From Marixanthotalea marina (GTDB lineage Bacteria; Bacteroidota; Bacteroidia; Flavobacteriales; Flavobacteriaceae), in NCBI GenBank assembly GCA_018883545.1, contig JAHLEH010000004.1:124001-188000 (forward strand): DNA of 64,000 nucleotides, in the 5' to 3' direction. Shown here piece after piece: positions 59,414 to 64,000 of this stretch. Below the pieces are notes generated by a model. That model saw only the letters and a list, made by a program, of their open reading frames with translations. It was not told the origin of the DNA and did not search any database. Positions within the stretch are counted from its first letter, which is position 1. The number at the start of each line of letters is the position of its first letter. The position numbers and the translations under genes were made by a program.

Positions 59414-61729
59414 TTATTCTTCTTCTTGCGATATGGTTGCCGGTTTTACAGTTGCATCGTGTGCATTATAATATTCTTCCAGCAAATTCATGGTAGCATT
59501 CAATAAATCTTTAGTTTCCAAAAGCACACTAAAATATAAAGTCGTGTTTTTAGGACTCGACTCTTCGGTACGGGTGCGCTCTACTTGCTTTTGTATTTTG
59601 TTGGTCACTAAAGATGTTATTTCCTGTTTTCTACCTAAAATAACACCAATTTGTTCGAAATTTTGGGTTTCGAAAGCTTGTTTCGTATTGTTGAATAGAA
59701 TCTCAAAACGATCATCAACTTCTTTAAGCTCTTTTATTTGATTGAACTTTAATTTTTTGTGGTTATTATTAACGTGTTTATAGCTTACATTGGATATATA
59801 TTCTAAAGACTGCGTCATATCTTGCAAATAACTAAGGATATGAATGTAAAAATTACTGGCGGCCACGCTAGATTCGTCAAGGTTTTTAATGAAATAGAAA
59901 ATATTATCCCTTAATTCATCAACCTCACTAGATAGTTTCACAATTTGTTTTTTATTCTTTTTCAATAATTTCAAATCCTGTTTGGCCAGACCATTAATGG
60001 CATTGGTGTAAATTTTATTGCCACGCTTAACAACATTAGCAATATTGTTAGCGCTTTCTACAATAACACCCTGTATAGAGCTACTTTCGGCTTTAATCAA
60101 ACGATCTTCTACCTTAGCTTCTTTTGATTTTTTATTGTGGGCTATAGAGCTTCTTATCAATAGTACAAATGCTACCAATAACAAAATTGGGAACATCACA
60201 TTAATGTTTAAGTTCAAAAGGTAAGCTACCAAAGCTGCTGCTAAAAAGGCACTAAACGCAGTAAAAAACCAGCCTCCAATTACATTCAATACACCTGCCA
60301 CTCTATAAACGGCACTTTCGGCACCCCAAGCACGGTCTGCCAAAGATGTTCCCATGGCCACCATAAAAGTAACATAGGTAGTAGATAATGGTAATTTATA
60401 AGAAGTAGCAATAGATATAAGCACGGCAGCAACCATTAAGTTAACAGCTGCTCTTACCAAATCGAAAGCAGGTAATTCGTATTTTTTATCCTTTTTTAAG
60501 GAAATAACGGGCGTTTCAAATTGTTTATCTATTTTGTCTTGCCAAGATTTAGGCAGTACATATGAAGACATTTGCGACATTAACATTGCGCTTCTAACAA
60601 AACCTCTTGATAAAAAATTTGGTTGAAACCGTTCTTTGGTTTCACTTTGACTGGATAAATCTAAAGAGGTTTTTACAACGTTTCTTGCTTTAGTGGAAAA
60701 CCACAATGTTAAAACCATTACCAAACCTGCAAAAACCAATAAAAGTGTTGGTGTTGCCGCTTTAGAGCTAAGGCTATGCATAGAAAACTCGTTTGCACTT
60801 AAACCAAGCGTATTAATTTGCGGATTCATAAAATCCATATAAGCTTGGTAAGCACCTGTTGATGGCCCAATAAAATTCACCAAATCGTTTCCTGCAAACG
60901 CCAAAGCCAATGCAAAAGTACCTACAAGAATAACCAACTTATAAATATTGGTCTTAAACAAAAGTATTGAAGCATACGACAGAATAAACCAGAAAACAAG
61001 GTTTATACCAACAATCAACATTACATTATGTTCAAGGAAATCCTTTATGGTTTCTCCTCCAATAATATCAAAACTTTCACCTGCAAACGAAGTACCTCCA
61101 ATACCTTTCATTAAAATGAAATAGGCTATAGATGTAATGGCAATACCACCAAACAGTGCAGCTACCCATTTCGCTTTGCTTTCAAAATTGTAGGACAATA
61201 GCACCCTAGACACCCATTGTACAAGAGCTCCCACCGAAAAAGCGACAATGACCGAGAGCAGAATACCAAAGATAATCTCTGATGCTTTAGAAGTGTTTAT
61301 GTAATTTAAAACATCACTAAAAGTGCCTCCATCGTTACCAATCTTAATCAATGACATAGCTACAGCCGCTCCGAGTAATTCGAATACAATAGAGACTGTT
61401 GTAGAGGTTGGCATCCCGACCGAATTGAAAAAATCGAGCAACAAGATATCTGTTATCATTACGGCCATGAAAATAATCATGATCTCACTAAACATAAACT
61501 CTCCAGGGTTGAAAATACCTTTTCTGGCAACTTCCATCATCCCGCTAGAAAAAACAGCGCCAATGGTAATTCCTAAACTGGCGACAATCATAATAGTTCT
61601 AAAAGAAATAGCCTTTGAACCAATAGCAGAGTTTAAAAAATTCACGGCATCATTACTTACCCCAACCACTAAGTCGGCAACTGCCAAAATTGCTAGGGCA
61701 ATAATCATGTACAAGTAAATATTTTCCAT
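59414..61729 (-). CDS. PiT-family inorganic phosphate transporter with PhoU-like tail
   Basis: A 771-residue inner-membrane transporter. The duplicated PiT signature is present as GVSNDAVNFLNSAIGSKA near the N-terminus and GNDLVNFIGPSTGAYQ in the middle, among 10 to 12 helices; a second GTSLADRAWG block lies near residue 470. After about residue 530 comes a cytoplasmic tail of some 220 residues, helical and charged (VDELRDNIFYFIKNLDESS, FYIHILSYLQDMTQSLEYI), which resembles PhoU/DUF47. It lies 69 bp downstream of the porin gene and completes the pathway from outer to inner membrane. Confidence 0.92.
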   Translation of the reverse strand: MENIYLYMIIALAILAVADLVVGVSNDAVNFLNSAIGSKAISFRTIMIVASLGITIGAVFSSGMMEVARKGIFNPGEFMFSEIMIIFMAVMITDILLLDFFNSVGMPTSTTVSIVFELLGAAVAMSLIKIGNDGGTFSDVLNYINTSKASEIIFGILLSVIVAFSVGALVQWVSRVLLSYNFESKAKWVAALFGGIAITSIAYFILMKGIGGTSFAGESFDIIGGETIKDFLEHNVMLIVGINLVFWFILSYASILLFKTNIYKLVILVGTFALALAFAGNDLVNFIGPSTGAYQAYMDFMNPQINTLGLSANEFSMHSLSSKAATPTLLLVFAGLVMVLTLWFSTKARNVVKTSLDLSSQSETKERFQPNFLSRGFVRSAMLMSQMSSYVLPKSWQDKIDKQFETPVISLKKDKKYELPAFDLVRAAVNLMVAAVLISIATSYKLPLSTTYVTFMVAMGTSLADRAWGAESAVYRVAGVLNVIGGWFFTAFSAFLAAALVAYLLNLNINVMFPILLLVAFVLLIRSSIAHNKKSKEAKVEDRLIKAESSSIQGVIVESANNIANVVKRGNKIYTNAINGLAKQDLKLLKKNKKQIVKLSSEVDELRDNIFYFIKNLDESSVAASNFYIHILSYLQDMTQSLEYISNVSYKHVNNNHKKLKFNQIKELKEVDDRFEILFNNTKQAFETQNFEQIGVILGRKQEITSLVTNKIQKQVERTRTEESSPKNTTLYFSVLLETKDLLNATMNLLEEYYNAHDATVKPATISQEEE

Positions 61730-61798
61730 AATTTAATTTAAAATAGTTTGCAAATATCTTTGATTTGTTTGAATGGTAAGTTACGCAATTGTTATTAT

Positions 61799-62989
61799 TT
61801 AAAAATGAATATCAAATTGAAGTCTGCACATTATTTCATTGTTTCCACCAGCTACATCTAAATAGCTAATATCTGATTGCAATTTCAATTTATGTCCTGC
61901 AATATATTTTGACACCCCAAACGTATATTGATTCTCAGGATTTTTACCAGTTACAATTTCATCAAGTGAAATATTAGTATATCTGGCTGATAGTTCCCAA
62001 TTACTTTTAAATAAATATCCGCCTTGCAAGTTTAAACCATTACCAATTTGTACTGCATCGCCCGTAAGTGAGCCATCTGCATTTTTAGCAAGTGGGTCTT
62101 CGGCATCCCTATTGGCATACTCAGCCATAAAGGAAATCCCTTTGTATTTAAACATTGCATCTATAAATACCGTAGAAATATCTGTTTCGTAAAAACCTTC
62201 GGTTGTTGCCATGTAAGACCCCATGTTGCTTCTTGTTCTAACGGCATTATTATTAAAATCGTAGGTAGCTCCAATGGCCAATTTTGGAGCATTTTCCCGT
62301 TTTAAATCACCTCCGGCATAATCTCCTTTACTGCTAAATTCCCCAAATGGTAACAACTCTAATCTAGCAGTATATTGGTAGCCTCCCAAATTACCAGTAG
62401 TTACATTTCTGCCCTCTCCTTGTGATAATGCAAAAATGTCCCTAACTATAAATGTATTTGTAAGATTAAAATGGTGTCTTAACTGTAAGCCAATATCCCT
62501 GTCTATATTAAATCTACTGTTTACAAGAGATCTGTCTACCAATTGCAAGTCTCCAGAGGAAATTACCCGTTCTCTATTGCCCGGAAGTTTTGTTTGTCCT
62601 GCCCACAGCTCAATATTCTTTGCAAAATTCCACTTAACCACAGCATCCATGATATATCTTGGTGAATTACTGGTAAATGAGGAAGTACCAGACATATCCC
62701 TATTAGACAGTCCCAATTCTATTTTATATTTTAGTTTTGGGCTAAACGCAAAACCGTCAAACTTTAATCTTGACCTTCTTACTAAAAAGCTGGTTTGAGC
62801 AGATTCGCCATCTTCCCAAACAGATGTGCCTAAAAGTTGCATTCTTAGCCCCACTTTCATAGTCCAAGAACTGTCTTGACCTACAATATTAAAAATACCT
62901 TTACCGAATTTTTGGGATTTAATTTCTTGTGAATAAATACTATTTATAATGGCAAAAAACGCCACCATAAACATTAGCTTTAATTTCAT
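61799..62989 (-). CDS. Phosphate-selective porin (OprO/OprP family)
   Basis: A 396-residue outer-membrane porin with a signal peptide (MKLKLMFMVAFFAIINSIYSQ). Family marks: VGLRMQLLGTSVWEDG, RRSRLKFDGFAFSPKLKYKIELG, WAGQTKLPGNRERVISSGDLQLVDRS split over strands, and a terminal FDIHF. It is first in an operon with the PiT transporter, which supports phosphate as substrate. 11-bp repeats lie directly upstream of its likely promoter. Confidence 0.92.
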   Translation of the reverse strand: MKLKLMFMVAFFAIINSIYSQEIKSQKFGKGIFNIVGQDSSWTMKVGLRMQLLGTSVWEDGESAQTSFLVRRSRLKFDGFAFSPKLKYKIELGLSNRDMSGTSSFTSNSPRYIMDAVVKWNFAKNIELWAGQTKLPGNRERVISSGDLQLVDRSLVNSRFNIDRDIGLQLRHHFNLTNTFIVRDIFALSQGEGRNVTTGNLGGYQYTARLELLPFGEFSSKGDYAGGDLKRENAPKLAIGATYDFNNNAVRTRSNMGSYMATTEGFYETDISTVFIDAMFKYKGISFMAEYANRDAEDPLAKNADGSLTGDAVQIGNGLNLQGGYLFKSNWELSARYTNISLDEIVTGKNPENQYTFGVSKYIAGHKLKLQSDISYLDVAGGNNEIMCRLQFDIHF

Positions 62990-63012
62990 TTAATTCTTAG
63001 TTTTTGTCGCTG

Positions 63013-63058
63013 CAAATAACTAGGTTTAATGTTAACTAAATGTTTCCTAATGGTTAAA
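63013..63058 (-). promoter_or_regulatory. Porin-PiT promoter with 11-bp direct repeats (Pho-type)
   Basis: On the plus strand TTAATGTTAAC (63026-63036), TAAATGTTTCC (63037-63047) and TAATGGTTAAA (63048-63058) follow with an exact 11-bp period. On the minus strand they end 3 bp before an imperfect -7 element, TAGTTATTTG (63022 to 63013), as expected for an activator that replaces the -33 box. The unit orientation is opposite to that at 63288-63331 relative to the gene served. Confidence 0.55.
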
Positions 63059-63065
63059 TAATGAC

Positions 63066-63097
63066 CAAAAAAAAGACTGCCTTGGCCAAAGGCAGTC
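63066..63097 (-). terminator. Orphan intrinsic terminator facing the porin gene
   Basis: GACTGCCTT and AAGGCAGTC pair around GGCCA, with a run of eight A on the plus-strand left side, so the U-run belongs to a minus-strand RNA. No gene on the minus strand lies between it and the divergent gene at 63374, so it ends an unannotated transcript. Confidence 0.75.
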
Positions 63098-63172
63098 CAT
63101 TAGAAATCATAATAATGTAGTCGACAAAAACTAATAGATTATATGAAATACTAAATTTTGTCTTAAGACAAT
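63066..63172 (-). ncRNA. Candidate small RNA in the porin/MORN intergenic region
   Basis: A transcript of about 105 nt would start after a GACATTTG box (63182 to 63175, one mismatch to TAnnTTTG), begin with the palindrome TTGTCTTAAGACAA (63171-63158), and end at the terminator at 63066-63097. No open frame of useful length is inside. The whole 62990-63373 gap of 384 bp holds this, two repeat arrays and promoter boxes, and no protein gene that I can see. Confidence 0.35.
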
Positions 63173-63287
63173 GCCAAATGTCACTCTTTAAGTTAATCTT
63201 ATTGTAACCGAAACATTAAGTAATTATTAATAAACGCAATGTTAAATTTAATATTATTAAGTAATTAATTTATAGTAGTTTATGTAT

Positions 63288-63331
63288 TTAATGTTATCTT
63301 AATGTTATCTTAATGTTGATTTAATGTTACT
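63288..63331 (+). promoter_or_regulatory. Four 11-bp direct repeats (Pho-type operator)
   Basis: Units TTAATGTTATC, TTAATGTTATC, TTAATGTTGAT and TTAATGTTACT follow without gap. The first two are identical and all four share TTAATGTT. The array ends 7 bp before a -7 box. An 11-bp period with a core on one helix face is the layout of OmpR/PhoB-family binding sites. Confidence 0.7.
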
Positions 63332-63338
63332 AATTTTG

Positions 63339-63346
63339 TATATTTG
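63339..63346 (+). promoter_or_regulatory. Promoter -7 box of the MORN-like gene
   Basis: TATATTTG fully matches TAnnTTTG and lies 27 bp upstream of the ATG at 63374. No TTTG -33 element is seen; the repeat array takes its place. Confidence 0.65.
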
Positions 63347-63373
63347 AATTATTAATGTTAAATACCCATAATT

Positions 63374-63727
63374 ATGAAGAAGTTAGTTCTATTAGTTTCT
63401 GCCTTATTAATTACTGTGGTTTCTTTTGCGCAAGAAAAACAAAAGAGGGATTTAAAATTTAACAAGAAAACCAATTTAATAGAAGTTGTTTATTATCATG
63501 ACAATGGAGAAATAAGCCAAACTGGTTTTTACACTCTAGATGGTAAACTACAAGGGGAATGGTTAAGTTTTAACACAGATGGCGAAAAAGAAATTTCTGG
63601 ATATTATGATAATGGTATAAAAGTCGGCAAATGGTTTTATTACACTAATGAAACCGTAAAAGAAGTAGATTATAATGATAACACGATTGCAGGTTTAAAA
63701 GAATCCAATTTAGATTTAAGCGAATAA
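63374..63727 (+). CDS. Secreted MORN-like repeat protein (YwqK type)
   Basis: A 117-residue protein with a signal peptide (MKKLVLLVSALLITVVSFAQ) and three or four MORN-like units of about 21-23 residues: VVYYHDNGEISQTGFY, LQGEWLSFNTDGEKEISGYY, KVGKWFYYTN. Such proteins are often labelled YwqK antitoxin-like, but no toxin is next to it; a simple exported repeat protein is the safer reading. It is controlled by the strongest repeat array in the window, so it probably responds to phosphate starvation. Confidence 0.85.
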   Translation: MKKLVLLVSALLITVVSFAQEKQKRDLKFNKKTNLIEVVYYHDNGEISQTGFYTLDGKLQGEWLSFNTDGEKEISGYYDNGIKVGKWFYYTNETVKEVDYNDNTIAGLKESNLDLSE

Positions 63728-63751
63728 TTTTAAACCAAAAAAATTAAATAA

Positions 63752-63778
63752 AAAAAGCCTCCCGCTGGGAGGCTTTTT
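63752..63778. terminator. Bidirectional intrinsic terminator
   Basis: A 12-bp stem AAAAAGCCTCCC / GGGAGGCTTTTT with a 3-nt loop, between the convergent MORN-like gene and the gene at the right edge. Confidence 0.88.
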
Positions 63779-63801
63779 CTTTTTGTAATTTTAATATTTT
63801 T

Positions 63802-64000
63802 TTACAACCCTGCATCTATCCAAGTCCAAGTAGAAATATCCACTTGCGTTCCTGAATCGTAAGCATCTGTTGTTGTAGCTGCAACACCATCAATTATTAC
63901 ATTTGCCAACGGCCCATCATCAGCCATATCAATATTAGTGTCGTATCCGGATAAATATAAATTAGTTATTGTTCCACCAGACTGTTTTTTAAACTGTAAA
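63802..64000 (-). CDS. C-terminal end of a large surface protein (5' end outside window)
   Basis: An open minus-strand frame enters from the right edge and stops at 63802-63804, giving the last 65 codons: QFKKQSGGTITNLYLSGYD, then NVIIDGVAATTTDAYD and the end ISTWTWIDAGL. Such Thr/Gly/Asp-rich beta sequence ending in WTWIDAGL resembles the tail of Bacteroidota secreted proteins with beta-helix repeats, though this is from memory. It is too short for a firm family assignment. Confidence 0.55.
   Translation of the reverse strand, partial: LQFKKQSGGTITNLYLSGYDTNIDMADDGPLANVIIDGVAATTTDAYDSGTQVDISTWTWIDAGL

Noticed and set aside
61323-61718. 131-codon open frame on the plus strand
   Set aside because: Antisense to the PiT gene; its Ile/Lys/Pro-rich sequence is the shadow of the transporter helices.
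62436-62798. 120-codon open frame on the plus strand
   Set aside because: Antisense to the phosphate porin; no independent evidence.
63374-63727. Antitoxin of a toxin-antitoxin pair (YwqK label)
   Set aside because: It has a signal peptide and no toxin gene next to it, so MORN-like secreted protein fits better.

Overview
The window is a low-G+C chromosomal segment from a member of the Flavobacteriaceae (Bacteroidota). Evidence for this is the gliding genes gldD/gldE next to mutY and ssb, the TonB-dependent receptors with N-terminal carboxypeptidase-like domains, TAnnTTTG promoter boxes instead of classical -10 hexamers, the long Bacteroidota-type leucyl-tRNA synthetase, DUF3098/DUF3127/DUF4199/DUF4301 proteins, and a 30-residue mS38/bS22-like ribosomal protein after an HU gene. 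I saw no tRNA, rRNA, CRISPR array, transposase or prophage. Most of it is ordinary core genome; the unusual material is small insertions, leaders and regulatory arrays.

Layout. 1-3 kb: end of an Ig-like surface protein, nitrilase, coiled-coil lipoprotein, YugP-type metallopeptidase, SemiSWEET. 3-7 kb: leuS, flanked by two inverted-repeat elements and carrying an in-frame DUF559 endonuclease-like domain beside its editing domain. 7-12.6 kb: EamA transporter, ftsX, DUF3098, uppP, truB and a TonB-like protein, split by a convergent glycerate kinase. 12.6-18.4 kb: thioredoxin-like protein, tag, methyltransferase, a membrane HTH-amidase fusion, hydroxyacid dehydrogenase, aat, a cluster of palindromic repeats, DUF3127. 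18.5-21.6 kb: histidine kinase, HIT protein, greA with a structured leader, small lipoprotein. 21.6-28.6 kb: a TonB receptor behind a TPP riboswitch, then (all minus strand) arfB, DUF4301, NadR-like kinase, PnuC, GGGP synthase and a phosphopantetheinyl transferase. 28.7-36.3 kb: ahcY, bestrophin, vsr, Dabb protein, and a beta-propeller phytase paired with a TonB receptor. 36.5-44.4 kb: rpmA/rplU, gldD-gldE-ssb-mutY, HU, the tiny ribosomal protein, RNase G. 44.5-49 kb: metallopeptidase, aldo/keto reductase, OmpA lipoprotein, exonuclease III. 49-58.4 kb: a giant outer-membrane protein and a heavy-metal efflux operon whose RND pump is fused to its outer-membrane channel. 58.4-64 kb: M28 peptidase, PiT phosphate transporter and phosphate porin, a promoter region rich in 11-bp repeats, a MORN-like secreted protein, and the 3' end of a further gene.

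How the genes work together. Two nutrient themes stand out. Vitamin uptake: the TPP riboswitch implies that the adjacent receptor carries thiamin or a precursor, and the PnuC transporter, NadR-like kinase and DUF4301 protein next to it look like the inner-membrane and trapping steps of a vitamin or nucleoside salvage route. Phosphate: phytase plus receptor, phosphate porin plus PiT, and the MORN protein have 11-bp direct repeats (core AATGTT) upstream; the array of four perfectly spaced units at 63288-63331 abuts a TAnnTTTG box and looks like a PhoB-type operator.

The best candidates for something undescribed are the DUF559 insertion in leuS, the HTH-TM-amidase one-protein regulator with its own direct-repeat operator, the nested palindromic element translated inside a receptor signal peptide, the promoter-proximal terminator in the greA leader, and the phosphate-type repeat arrays with a possible small RNA between them.
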